A stretch of 45,111 nt of DNA from Pseudobdellovibrionaceae bacterium (GTDB lineage: Bacteria > Bdellovibrionota > Bdellovibrionia > Bdellovibrionales > JAMPXM01): the NCBI GenBank assembly GCA_947462815.1, contig CANHQR010000026.1, forward strand, positions 1-45,111. The letters run 5' to 3'. Position numbers and translations under genes: made by a program. Of this stretch, positions 22,992 through 31,482 are shown piece after piece. Within the stretch, counting starts at the first letter, position 1. The number at the start of each line of letters is the position of its first letter. The notes beneath the pieces are model-generated. The model saw only the letters and a program-made list of their open reading frames with translations. It ran no database searches and had not been told where the DNA came from.

Positions 22992-25406
22992 TGGCGCGAA
23001 GTTCGTCGATCTCCATCAAATTGGATTGCTCAGAGTATGTTGCCATTCGGGCCTTCGTCGAAAGCTTCTGCCGAAGCCGCCTTCGACCTGACAACGGTCA
23101 CGCCAAAATCCCTGGCATCGGGAATCATCTGTAGCGCACTCATGGCAGCGTTTGCGTTCTCGGTGGGCACCTTTGTCTTAACAGCAGAAGCTCAAGGGAA
23201 AATTGTGAGCTCGCCGGCCCGCCAACCCAGTCCGCAAATTGGTCCGCAGCTTGGTCTTCCGGGTCTGACACATCCTTGGTCTTCGGCAGCCGCTCCCAGT
23301 ATTGAGGCCGACGGCCCCTACACGACTCAAAATACAGAGTACAAATTGCGAGCCGGCGTTGATGCCGACGTACTTCCCGGTGTGACGACAGAGATCTGGG
23401 CCCGAGTGTTTTGGCCGGAAAACGTGCCAGCTCAGAAGAAGTTGCCCATGCTGTTTTTCCTCCACGGCAATCACTCGACTTGCGGCCGCGGTTCAGCTCC
23501 TCGCAACGACTCATCTTGTGAGTACACACATGAGGGCACCTGCCCAGCAGGTATGGTGGTTGTGCCCAATCACGACGGTTACAACTATGCGGCTCGCCAC
23601 CTCGCGAGCTGGGGATATGTCGTCGTATCGATCAATGCGAATCGCGGGATCACATGCAATGGCGGTGACTCGGAAGACTGGGGACTCGTCCTGGCACGTG
23701 GCCGACTGGTTCTCAAACATCTGCAACTTTGGAATCAGTGGAGTCAGGTCGGTGGTGCGCCGAGTACATTGGCATCGGTTCAACCGCTGTTTTCTCGACT
23801 CGACTTTAGCAATGTCGGTCTGATGGGACACTCGCGAGGCGGCGAAGGGGTTCGCGCCGCCTACAACCTCTACCGAGACCCACAGAGCCCGTGGCCCAAC
23901 AAAATTCCGCAATTGAAAGTGAAAGGTATTTTTGAAATCGGAGCCGTCGATGGACAATCGGATCGCGTTCTCGACGCCAAAGGGACAGCGTGGACACAAC
24001 TGCTACCTCTCTGCGACGGCGACGTGAGCGACTTGCAGGGCCGTATGCCGTATGAGCGCATGGCGAGGGCTCTGTTCGACTCGCAACGCCCCGTCGATGA
24101 GCGCGACGAAGATGTCCGGTCTGCGAAGATCCTGCAGCATGTGTGGGGCGCCAACCACAATTTCTTCAATACGGAATGGCAGAGCAACGAATCCTATGGC
24201 TGCGTGCATGAGCCACAACATCGGCCTCTTTTTGGACAACAACACTTCTCTCTCGAACAGCAGAGCGTCGGCCTGCAAAGCATGTCCGCATTTTTCCGCG
24301 CTCATGTGGGCGAAGACCGACAAGAGGACCTGGCGCAGACCTTTGATCCACAGTTTGGCTTGCCGACCTCGTTGCAAAAGCTCACACGCATCGATCGTGA
24401 CTACATCAGCGCCTTGGATTCGTCTCGCTATCTGATCGTGGACAATTTCACAGCCGCCACGGGACAAAGTTCATCCGGTGCAGCCAATGAAGCCTCGGGC
24501 ATCGAGATTGAGCACAATAACGACGATGAGCCGGCGGCGGCTCGAATCTCTTGGCGACAAGCTTCCGAAAGTAACTTCATGCAGAGTAATTGGACGGCCT
24601 TGGGTCAAGGCAAGGACCTCCGCCATTCGCAGTGGCTTGAACTGCGTGTTGCACGCGATGTCTTCCAAACTCCCTTAGACCTCACGCAGTCGGTGAACTT
24701 CAGCATTCAGCTGGCTGATGCTCAGGGCAGGCTCTCGGGCGCCCTCGAGTTGGCGCAGTTCTCTCAACTGCACGGCCCGGCCAATGATAATGCTCGGGTG
24801 ATGCAAACGGCTCGAATCCCCATGGCGGCGATCGTCGCGGCGACCACAGGACGTCCCTTCGATCTCAGTCAAGTGCGTGGTGTCCGCCTGACCTTCAACA
24901 AAAACACGCCCGGATCGAACGCTGCGACCATCTATGTGACGCAGATTCGCTTTGTCTCGGAGCCAACGTCTGCGACACGGGCGACTGACGTCGCACCACT
25001 TGCTGCGCCGATCTCGATCAGCCCACGAGGCATCACACCTTATCGACTTTCACCTGTCGCACCGATCGGTCCACGGGCTCCCCGTCGCACGGCCAGCTGG
25101 GTGAGCAGTCGTTGGGTCGAAAGTTCGCGATGGCTCCGCGGTGAGGATGCGCTGGAGATCGCCGTACGTGCCGATCAGCGTTTTGATGTCATGAGCGAAA
25201 TCCCAGTTCTGAATCTCGCCAATCAAATGTTCAGGGTGAGTCGTTATCCCAGCTCGGGAAAAACGGATGTGTTGATCTTCAGCATCTCGCGGGAAGAAGC
25301 TCTTCGTCTTCCAAGCCAAGGCGCCGCACAGATTCAGTACGGCGAGCGTAGCGCTTCGCGAATCTGGGTTTTGCCCAACTTCCAGAAGTCTCAATTCGGC
25401 CTTTGA
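22986..25406 (+). CDS. Secreted alpha/beta hydrolase, large multidomain
   Basis: An 806-residue exported protein. ATG 22986 is chosen because AAAGGAG lies 9 bases upstream; a longer frame from 22893 lacks this. The signal segment is set back at about 40-69 (SLASGIICSALMAAFAFSVGTFVLTAEAQ), giving an unusually long n-region. The hydrolase fold follows: PMLFFLHGNHSTCG (about 154-167, oxyanion side), a lid with cysteines, NVGLMGHSRGGEG (nucleophile S283 in GHSRG), then VWGANHNFF with a plausible catalytic His. After about residue 470 comes a beta-sandwich-like region (ESNFMQSNWTALGQGKDLRHSQWLELRV) and a C-terminal P/R-rich and charged tail. The substrate (ester, polymer or polysaccharide) is unknown. 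A strong hairpin terminator follows at 25436. Confidence 0.82.
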   Translation: MHWREVRRSPSNWIAQSMLPFGPSSKASAEAAFDLTTVTPKSLASGIICSALMAAFAFSVGTFVLTAEAQGKIVSSPARQPSPQIGPQLGLPGLTHPWSSAAAPSIEADGPYTTQNTEYKLRAGVDADVLPGVTTEIWARVFWPENVPAQKKLPMLFFLHGNHSTCGRGSAPRNDSSCEYTHEGTCPAGMVVVPNHDGYNYAARHLASWGYVVVSINANRGITCNGGDSEDWGLVLARGRLVLKHLQLWNQWSQVGGAPSTLASVQPLFSRLDFSNVGLMGHSRGGEGVRAAYNLYRDPQSPWPNKIPQLKVKGIFEIGAVDGQSDRVLDAKGTAWTQLLPLCDGDVSDLQGRMPYERMARALFDSQRPVDERDEDVRSAKILQHVWGANHNFFNTEWQSNESYGCVHEPQHRPLFGQQHFSLEQQSVGLQSMSAFFRAHVGEDRQEDLAQTFDPQFGLPTSLQKLTRIDRDYISALDSSRYLIVDNFTAATGQSSSGAANEASGIEIEHNNDDEPAAARISWRQASESNFMQSNWTALGQGKDLRHSQWLELRVARDVFQTPLDLTQSVNFSIQLADAQGRLSGALELAQFSQLHGPANDNARVMQTARIPMAAIVAATTGRPFDLSQVRGVRLTFNKNTPGSNAATIYVTQIRFVSEPTSATRATDVAPLAAPISISPRGITPYRLSPVAPIGPRAPRRTASWVSSRWVESSRWLRGEDALEIAVRADQRFDVMSEIPVLNLANQMFRVSRYPSSGKTDVLIFSISREEALRLPSQGAAQIQYGERSASRIWVLPNFQKSQFGL

Positions 25407-25435
25407 TTGCATCTCCTTTATTTTTCATTTCAGTA

Positions 25436-25470
25436 CCTGCGTCTCGAGATGAGACGCAGGCATCTCTTTT
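25436..25470 (+). terminator. Rho-independent terminator after the alpha/beta hydrolase gene
   Basis: A perfect 10-bp stem CCTGCGTCTC / GAGACGCAGG with a 5-base loop GAGAT, followed by CATCTCTTTT. It lies 30 bp after the hydrolase stop and before the carbonic anhydrase gene, so the two genes are probably separate transcription units. Confidence 0.8.
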
Positions 25471-25582
25471 GGTCCTGTAAACCATGAAATCCATCTCACA
25501 AACTCGACCCGACCTGCCGATGAGAGGGGGGCAGTCACTTCAGAAGATTCGAGCCAAAGAGTTTGTGATCAAGGAGTTCAGG

Positions 25583-26698
25583 GTGCCTTTCTTGAGCCGC
25601 GTACGACAGCTGCATTTCACAACGCTTCTGACCATCGCCAGTATCGCGCTCAGTCTGCAGTTCATCAGTCCTCTAACGGCAGTAGCATCGGAGAAGCTTT
25701 GGGCAATGGGCGCACGCGGAGGCAGCTCGCAACTGCGTCGAGCCGTCGCGTCGGAGTCGATTGAGAAGATTTCTTCAGCCTCCGACCAAGCCAGCGGAGC
25801 AAAAAATAACGCCGTCGAAGTCATGCTCGTCGATGCCGAAGTTCCCTCTGAAGATGTTGAGGTCGCGGCCCCAACCGATTCCGAATCGAACCTCAGTCCC
25901 GACGCTTCCGCGGAACCTGCGTTGGATCTCCAAGCCTTAGAAGCTTTACCTGCCATTCCTGGGGGGCGCGTACAAGTCACCTCCGCGCCGGGTGCGCCTC
26001 GAATTCCAGCCTCTCAAGAGGTGGCTCCGACCTCGATCACCGCTCCTGATCCAACTCATGAACACGGCTCTCAGTTTCAGACCAAGTCACACGCCTCTCC
26101 CAGAGGGCCCGAAGCCGCCAAAGTGTTGGGATGGTTGAAAAACGGCAATAAACGCTTCACAAAGCAGACACAGAGACGCGATGGCAGAAGCGCGCAGGAT
26201 CGAGAGCGCTTGACCACAGGACAAAAACCTCACGCGATTGTGTTGTCATGTAGCGACTCGCGCGTGCCACCTGAACTTGTTTTCGACCAAGCATTGGGTG
26301 AAATCTTCGTGATCCGCTCAGCAGGCGCAAGTGTTGACGATACGACTCTCGCGAGCCTCGAGTATGCCGTTGAACATCTCGGTCCGACCCTTCTTGTTGT
26401 GATGGGACACACAAGCTGCGGAGCCGTTCGTGCGGCCGTCGAAACCAAAGCCGGCGAAACAGCGGGAAGTCCGCATTTGGACCGCCTCCTTGCGAACATC
26501 CGCCAAGGAATTCCCACTCGCAGTCCGGCCGCGGAACATTCCAAAGATTTCGCATTTGAGGGGAAAGCCCACACACAGCATATCGCTTCTGATCTCGTGA
26601 AACGATCTTCGATTCTGAAAGTACGCGTCGAGAAGGGCGATCTCAGGATCCAGCCGGCCCTGTACGATCTCCGATCTGGAGTTGTGCATTTCGACTAA
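25583..26698 (+). CDS. Exported beta-class carbonic anhydrase with low-complexity N-terminal region
   Basis: A 371-residue protein that should hydrate CO2 to bicarbonate outside the cytoplasm. GTG 25583 is the best start: AAGGAG lies 6 bases before it and it yields a clean signal peptide (FTTLLTIASIALSLQFISPLTAVASE) at about 12-37. Earlier in-frame ATGs at 25484 and 25520 would bury that peptide. About 140 residues of A/S/P/E-rich, probably disordered sequence follow. The carbonic anhydrase domain starts near 178 (VLGWLKNGNKRF): zinc ligands C223 (SCSDSR with the D225/R227 dyad), H276 and C279 (GHTSCGAV) are all present. The domain ends VVHFD, with normal length. Most beta-enzymes are cytoplasmic, so the signal plus long linker is notable; periplasmic members do exist. 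Confidence 0.88.
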   Translation: MPFLSRVRQLHFTTLLTIASIALSLQFISPLTAVASEKLWAMGARGGSSQLRRAVASESIEKISSASDQASGAKNNAVEVMLVDAEVPSEDVEVAAPTDSESNLSPDASAEPALDLQALEALPAIPGGRVQVTSAPGAPRIPASQEVAPTSITAPDPTHEHGSQFQTKSHASPRGPEAAKVLGWLKNGNKRFTKQTQRRDGRSAQDRERLTTGQKPHAIVLSCSDSRVPPELVFDQALGEIFVIRSAGASVDDTTLASLEYAVEHLGPTLLVVMGHTSCGAVRAAVETKAGETAGSPHLDRLLANIRQGIPTRSPAAEHSKDFAFEGKAHTQHIASDLVKRSSILKVRVEKGDLRIQPALYDLRSGVVHFD

Positions 26699-26877
26699 GT
26701 CCGAAACTCGAAGCGGTCCCACCCTGCAATTTTCCAGCGCGACCTTTGTCGAAGAAGGGTCAACTCTCTCATTTATCCGCGCCCAACTTTTCGACCTTTA
26801 GACTTTAGACGTGAACCCACTGAGCTGGTCCTGACACCGATCAGGAAGCCGAGAAAACTGTCAGCTGGAGGCACCGC

Positions 26878-27339
26878 ATGTCGATCACCGCACACCGCGC
26901 GCCGCGCGCATCTCTCGAGGATCATGTCGAGCTCTCGCAGTTCGAACTGCATCCACCGAGTATTCGTCTCTTGCCCCAGCAGTTCTGCATCAAAAATCAA
27001 GTGATCATTCTCGATCAAGTCGATACAGCGGCTGCCGCGACTTCACCCATTCTTGTCGCCATGCTGAGGAAAGATGACCTCAACTTGATCGATCAGGTGC
27101 GCCTGCACCTCAAACGGGAAATTGAACCCGTCCAGCTCTCAAGTTTTGAAATTCGCAAAGCTCTTTCGATCGCCTTTGGTGACGAAACCTCTCCCTCGAA
27201 AAGCTCGGCCTCTCAGACTCTTCAAGTGAAGCCAACGTCCCTGTTTGAAACTGCCGCCGAGCGAGCCGCTTCGGGCGAGACCTCGGTCGAGGAAGTGTGT
27301 CACGTGATTCCCTACCGTAGTTTGCAAATTGCTCGCTAA
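26878..27339 (+). CDS. Stand-alone MshEN/GspE-N-like domain protein
   Basis: A 153-residue cytoplasmic protein. Residues about 10-100 follow the MshEN (GspE/PilB N-terminal) pattern: IRLLPQQFCIKNQVIILDQVD, then SPILVAMLRKDDLNLIDQVRLHLKREIEPVQLSSFEIRKALSIAFG. This corresponds to the family's xLLPxxxARxxxxxPL, LxVAMxDPxDLxxxDxLR and xVxPVxAxxxEIxxAI phrases. In secretion ATPases this domain precedes the motor and in some binds c-di-GMP; here no ATPase follows. The C-terminal ~50 residues are S/T/E-rich. GGAGG lies 7 bases before ATG 26878. The next gene starts 18 bp downstream, making a two-gene operon. Function is an inference. Confidence 0.68.
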   Translation: MSITAHRAPRASLEDHVELSQFELHPPSIRLLPQQFCIKNQVIILDQVDTAAAATSPILVAMLRKDDLNLIDQVRLHLKREIEPVQLSSFEIRKALSIAFGDETSPSKSSASQTLQVKPTSLFETAAERAASGETSVEEVCHVIPYRSLQIAR

Positions 27340-27357
27340 GGCGCAGGAGGAGGCTGT

Positions 27358-27687
27358 ATGATTTCAAATGAAGAGCTCACACGGCGGGTGAGCGCCCAAC
27401 ACCCCGTTCAGATTCTCGATCGACTCGCTAAAATCGCCGCTCTCGCTGCCCAGGGAAAAGGCAATAATCCACGCATTCAAGTGTACTTGCGTCTCGGGCA
27501 CTCCGTCCGAGGCTACCTTCTCCACGCGGCTTACCCCGATGCCGATTCCGCGACTCGCTATTATGTTCTGAGCCTAGAGATCGAGCGCGATACGGATGGA
27601 GGTCGAGATCTGGTGTACTTCAGCGGCGCCGATGTGGCATCCGTCATTGTCTACGATGTCGACGACATGCTCGATCAACTCAAGTAA
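27358..27687 (+). CDS. Small hypothetical protein, partner of the MshEN-like gene
   Basis: A 109-residue protein of unknown family, probably cytoplasmic. An N-terminal helix (about 1-32) is followed by strands in the order IQVYLRLGHSVRGYLLHA, RYYVLSLEIE and DLVYFSGADVASVIVYDVD. This recalls an Sm-like or small beta-barrel fold (a GhSVxGxL turn, then a buried strand and VIVYD edge strand), but it lacks a signature that would fix the family. It starts with a very strong GGAGGAGG ribosome site, 18 bp after the MshEN-like gene, so the two are surely co-expressed. A partner or regulator of that protein is the simplest guess. Confidence 0.7.
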   Translation: MISNEELTRRVSAQHPVQILDRLAKIAALAAQGKGNNPRIQVYLRLGHSVRGYLLHAAYPDADSATRYYVLSLEIERDTDGGRDLVYFSGADVASVIVYDVDDMLDQLK

Positions 27688-28737
27688 CGAAGCGAAAAAT
27701 GGCCATCACAAACACTCCGAAAGTCGTCTAGGGACTCAGCGATCTCAAGAACGTTAACTCGATCTGGGAAAGAACCATAAAAGCCGTTGTGCCCATCGCA
27801 GTCGTCGGAGGATTTGTATCGGATGTGCCCAGCCCATTTGGCCCATTTCTGACATACTTGTCTATCTTCGCGCGCGAGATCTGTGCGGTGAGTGCTGTCT
27901 TTTGGTTTGGGGTCAAAAAGCGCCAGCTTCCTTCCGCGCTATCGATCAGCGAGAGTGCGAGTCGATTGTTTAATCCGATCGATGGTCGGTGGGCTTCTCC
28001 TTCGGACATTGTTGCCAATGTGGTGAAGGATATCTTTCTCGTCGACCAACGGGTTTGGGCCGATTCGGAACGCGATGGCCTTCCCCTATTTCAACGCTGC
28101 ACTGAATGCCGCGCCCACGGATCGCGAGGTCGCTGAAATCTGTCAGCATGATTACATGGTCAGCACGCTCAGCATTGCTCTTTCAGCATGGGATCCATCA
28201 CCCCCCGATTTGGCGGCAGTCCGAAAGGTGACTTTCAAAACTTGCTGGAAAGACCTCAGCCAGAGCCAAGAGCGCCTGCAATAACTGATCTCCGAGACAC
28301 TCAACTCCGATCGAGGTTTGCAAAACGCGCGTGGCAAACTGCTCCAGCTCAACATTCTGCAAGGGGCTCGAGCGAACAAATGTCAGTGTATCGCGAAAGC
28401 TCAAACCTGAAGATCTCAGCGAGGAGGCACCTGTCTCTTGGTCAGCAGGCCGCCTTTCTCGATCTTCCAGCGGCCTTGCGCCAAAAAACGCAAGGCCATC
28501 GAAAATGGGGTTAGGAGTGCTGAGGAGACCCGCTTTTGTCGGTCCTGTCGATTTCCTAGACATTCAATCTGTGTCCAGCTCTCACCTAAAGACTCTTCCC
28601 CCGAGGGCTCTCGGCACAGTTGATGAATCCGTCATCAAAGCTTGCTGTTGGAAAGTCGGCAATGGCTTACGGTAGAGGGAGTTGAGCCCTCGAGGACGTG
28701 TGCCTTTTATCGCACGTGATTTGAGGAATAGATCATC
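27688..28737. other. 1.05-kb stretch without a convincing gene
   Basis: Several medium frames compete here: plus 27789-28136 (hydrophobic start, ends in a Cys/His/Arg tail), plus 28075-28284 in another frame, and minus 28198-28563. None has a recognisable ribosome site or domain. The two plus frames overlap such that one frameshift near 28080 would join them into about 160 residues, and the minus frame contains a helical-looking stretch (VELEQFATRVLQTS). The stretch may hold a decayed gene or small lineage-specific genes. No RNA gene was recognised. Confidence 0.4.
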
Positions 28738-29775
28738 ATGTTCAACACCAAAATGCTTCACCTCATCGCGAATCTCATCCTCGATTTCACTCCTCGACTC
28801 CACAACTTGAGGCAGCTCACAATCGCAGCGATTTTCGCCATCGGATCAAGCGCCACAATCCCTGCAAACCCTGCAATGGCCGAGCAATGCGCGCAAATCT
28901 TTTTTGCTTCGCCGCAAAACATCACGATACCCAGTCGACTCGTTGAGCACATATATCGCGAAGGAGAGTATCGACAAGGGATCGAACTGCTGGGCCAAGA
29001 GTTGCAAGCCCTGTCAGCCCCCCAACGCGAGGCTCTCAGCGCGGAAATCGCGGCCCATCTCCGCCGCGCACCCAAACTACCAACCCACTTTGTCTATCAA
29101 AAGCTGGGGCCTAAGCGCGCGATGGTCCGACTGCTCAGCGTCATGAACTCATGGTCCGAAAATTTATCTCACGAGGCCCAAACTCATCCCCATCGTGCCT
29201 TTGAGAATCACCTTCAACGGGTTTTGCAAATGATGCGTCGAGGAGATCCCGAACTCGGCGCCTACACTCCGACTCTCGTTCGCGACGTCATTGAGTTGAT
29301 CGCTGCCGAGTATCGACTCACTCAACTGAATTACGAAGTTCGAATCGGTGGAAGTTTTGTGAATGGTTATGCACATCTTCGCACCTCAGACCTCGACATT
29401 ATCGAGCCACTCCGAGACCTCTCGGCGAGCGACTTGGCTCACGGCGGGTCGAGTTCACAAAAACCGGCCGCTTCGCCGCTATCAGCGCAGCTCGCAGGCC
29501 CGGCTTTTAAAGCGCGACTTCGCGAAGTACTTCGACGGCATCAAATTGTCGATCCCGCGATTTCGATGAATGTGGAAAATACGCTGATGCACTTTGCCCC
29601 TCGTGCGGGCGAAACGCCTGCGACACATGCCGATCGCGTCAGTCAATTTGTGGGACAGATCTCTCCCGTGCAGATTGTCATTCGCCGACAGGATGCGAAT
29701 GTCGTTGTCGAACTCGAGGTCCACCGTCACGAGGAAAGTGGCGAACACTTTGTTCAGCGCTTCTTGTTGAATTAG
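28738..29775 (+). CDS. Exported protein with nucleotidyltransferase-like motif
   Basis: A 345-residue protein. The N-terminal hydrophobic stretch at about 25-48 (LTIAAIFAIGSSATIPANPAMA) reads as a signal peptide with AMA cleavage. A helical region follows to about 195. Then VRIGGSFVNGYAHLRTSDLDI (201-221) fits the polymerase-beta nucleotidyltransferase signature hG[GS]x(9-13)[DE]h[DE]: G205-S206 and D218/D220. A later strand VVVELEV (E325 or E327) could supply the third acidic residue. This family transfers nucleotides to RNA, drugs or proteins in the cytoplasm, so an exported member is unexpected; an exported effector or toxin is a possibility. ATG 28738 has GAGG about 11 bases upstream. It overlaps the convergent gene by 4 bases. 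Confidence 0.68.
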   Translation: MFNTKMLHLIANLILDFTPRLHNLRQLTIAAIFAIGSSATIPANPAMAEQCAQIFFASPQNITIPSRLVEHIYREGEYRQGIELLGQELQALSAPQREALSAEIAAHLRRAPKLPTHFVYQKLGPKRAMVRLLSVMNSWSENLSHEAQTHPHRAFENHLQRVLQMMRRGDPELGAYTPTLVRDVIELIAAEYRLTQLNYEVRIGGSFVNGYAHLRTSDLDIIEPLRDLSASDLAHGGSSSQKPAASPLSAQLAGPAFKARLREVLRRHQIVDPAISMNVENTLMHFAPRAGETPATHADRVSQFVGQISPVQIVIRRQDANVVVELEVHRHEESGEHFVQRFLLN

Positions 29776-30524
29776 GATTCGGGCGAAATCTGAGGCGTGG
29801 CGTAACGAACACGGACGAGCTTCACGAAGGCTTTCATCGCTTCACCTTCGGAGGGTCGGTAGATCGCTTCTCCCGTGACACCCCAACTCAGATTCAGGAT
29901 TTCGCGATGGAGAATCTCAGATTCTCGCCGCCAAACAATCTCCACTTTTTGTGTCCCCGAAAGCGCTCCAACGAGCGAAGTTCGAGATCGGTCAGAACGA
30001 TCAGCGCTGCCCTCCGGGTTTTCGACGTTTGACCGTGAAGACTCGCCCAAATACCGAACTTCAACAATCCATCGTTCAGGTCTTTGCATGGCATTGACGC
30101 GCGTGACAGCCGCCAGCTGATGCATAGGCCACGATGGCTTGCCTCCAAACGTGTTGGCCTGTAGAGATTCAATCCATCGACCCGACCATCGGCCACGCCC
30201 AGCGGACCGCTCCGAACCCTCGACGGAATCACTCGTCTCCAGAACAGCACCCAGAATCAGACCCTCTTGAATCTCGGGCACCGACCCTCGCTGAAAGACG
30301 GCCTGCAAGGTTTCTCGCCACACTTGTGTCGAAGGGGCCGCGAGCGCTTCGCTCTCCCCAGCGAACTCCACCAAACACATCGATAGACAGATCTGCCCAC
30401 ACAGCCGAAGCGAGACCTGAAGAGGTTTCTTGATGAACATGCCCCGACTCGACGTGGCCGCAGACGTCGAGCCGACCTGGTGTTCAAAATTCTGAAAATT
30501 TACGCGCAACGAGATCGGCCCCAT
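29772..30524 (-). CDS. Hypothetical exported protein
   Basis: No family recognised. ATG 30524 is preceded by GGAGGAGAAGAA, a strong ribosome site, giving 250 residues; ATG 30440 inside would start closer to the signal peptide (FIKKPLQVSLRLCGQICLSMCLVEFAG, then ALAA) but has no good site. The mature part (about 60-250) is basic and soluble, with RWIVEVRYLG and QKVEIVWRRESEILHREILNLSWGV suggesting beta strands. The phrasing (an R/S-rich region, then two strand pairs) recalls the chaperone-like flagellar P-ring/basal-body FlgA class only superficially. It is divergent from the TetR gene (151 bp) and convergent with the nucleotidyltransferase-like gene, with a 4-base overlap. Confidence 0.65.
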   Translation of the reverse strand: MGPISLRVNFQNFEHQVGSTSAATSSRGMFIKKPLQVSLRLCGQICLSMCLVEFAGESEALAAPSTQVWRETLQAVFQRGSVPEIQEGLILGAVLETSDSVEGSERSAGRGRWSGRWIESLQANTFGGKPSWPMHQLAAVTRVNAMQRPERWIVEVRYLGESSRSNVENPEGSADRSDRSRTSLVGALSGTQKVEIVWRRESEILHREILNLSWGVTGEAIYRPSEGEAMKAFVKLVRVRYATPQISPES

Positions 30525-30675
30525 TTCTTCTCCTCCGAGGCCCAAATCCCAACAAAGCTGGACTCAGTTGGCAAGCGCCTCACTTCGAGGCAATTCAGCT
30601 CGGACCGCGTTCGAAATCAGTCGAACCGATTCAAATCCCTAGCTGTCGAACGAACGGTCGTGCTATTTTAAAAAC

Positions 30676-31482
30676 ATGAGTCTAAGAGTGGCACCTGAGA
30701 CACCAAAGGGGCGCACAACTCGATCGCAAATTCTCGAGGCAGCGGTGCGTATTGCGAGTCGTGAGGGCTTGGCCGGGCTGACGATTGGCGAACTGGCAAA
30801 GGCCGTCGGCATGTCGAAAAGCGGGATATTTGCTCACTTTAAGGGAAAAGACACTTTGCAACTCGAAGTGCTCCAAGCTGCTGTCGAGCGCTTCATCGAT
30901 GCCGTCATGCGACCTGCCTTTCAAGAGGCCCCTGGAGAACCCCGGCTCATGGCGCTTCTCAATCGTTGGCTCAAGTTCATCGATGGGTCAGATTCTCAGC
31001 CTGGGGGCAGTATTCTGATCGCTGCGTCCATCGAACTCGACGACCGTCCAGGTCCTCTGCGGGATTTTGTTAAGCGAGCCCAACAAGAATTGATTACCAA
31101 CGTCGAAAAAGCAGCGAGAATAGCCGTGGAGCAAAAGCACTTCCGAGCGGATCTCGACTGCGAGCAGTTCGCTTGGTCGCTTTACTCATTCGTCTTGGGC
31201 TACCACCACTTCTCGCGAATGCTGGAGGACCCCGAAGCTGAACGAAGACTGAGAAAGTCGGTCTCGGGCTTGCTCAAGATCGCCCGTGGGCAGGAGGACA
31301 AGGATCGTGGTGCGCGAAGAAAGTCCTCATCATTGCGATCGAAAGTGCGATCGAAAGTGCGATCGAAAGTGCGATCGAAAGTGCGATCGAAAGTGCGATC
31401 GAAAATGCGACCGAACTCGAAGCGCGAGTCTTCTCGGACTCTACGCGTGACGAACCGTCGAGCGCCAAGACGCCGAACGTGA
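30676..31482 (+). CDS. TetR-family transcriptional regulator with repeat-encoded basic tail
   Basis: A 268-residue DNA-binding regulator. The N-terminal helix-turn-helix is RSQILEAAVRIASREGLAGLTIGELAKAVGMSKSGIFAHFKGKDTLQLEVL (about 16-67), a textbook TetR signature. The ligand-binding domain continues to about residue 200 (SILIAASIELDDRPGPLRDFV is the YjdC/TetR_C-like phrase). A ~65-residue strongly basic tail follows, containing RSKV repeated five times and once more as RSKM, encoded by a 12-bp tandem DNA repeat. Such a tail is not usual in the family and may add non-specific DNA or RNA binding. It lies 124 bp before fadE on the same strand, which suggests control of fatty-acid breakdown. 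The leader (TATTTTAAAAACATG) lacks a ribosome site. Confidence 0.85.
   Translation: MSLRVAPETPKGRTTRSQILEAAVRIASREGLAGLTIGELAKAVGMSKSGIFAHFKGKDTLQLEVLQAAVERFIDAVMRPAFQEAPGEPRLMALLNRWLKFIDGSDSQPGGSILIAASIELDDRPGPLRDFVKRAQQELITNVEKAARIAVEQKHFRADLDCEQFAWSLYSFVLGYHHFSRMLEDPEAERRLRKSVSGLLKIARGQEDKDRGARRKSSSLRSKVRSKVRSKVRSKVRSKVRSKMRPNSKRESSRTLRVTNRRAPRRRT
31334..31405 (+). repeat. Six tandem 12-bp repeats in the TetR gene
   Basis: Six copies of TGCGATCGAAAG, the last ending AAAA, followed by a seventh diverged unit (TGCGACCGAACT). The unit is a multiple of three, encodes RSKV on the plus strand, and contains the palindrome CGATCG. Confidence 0.95.
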
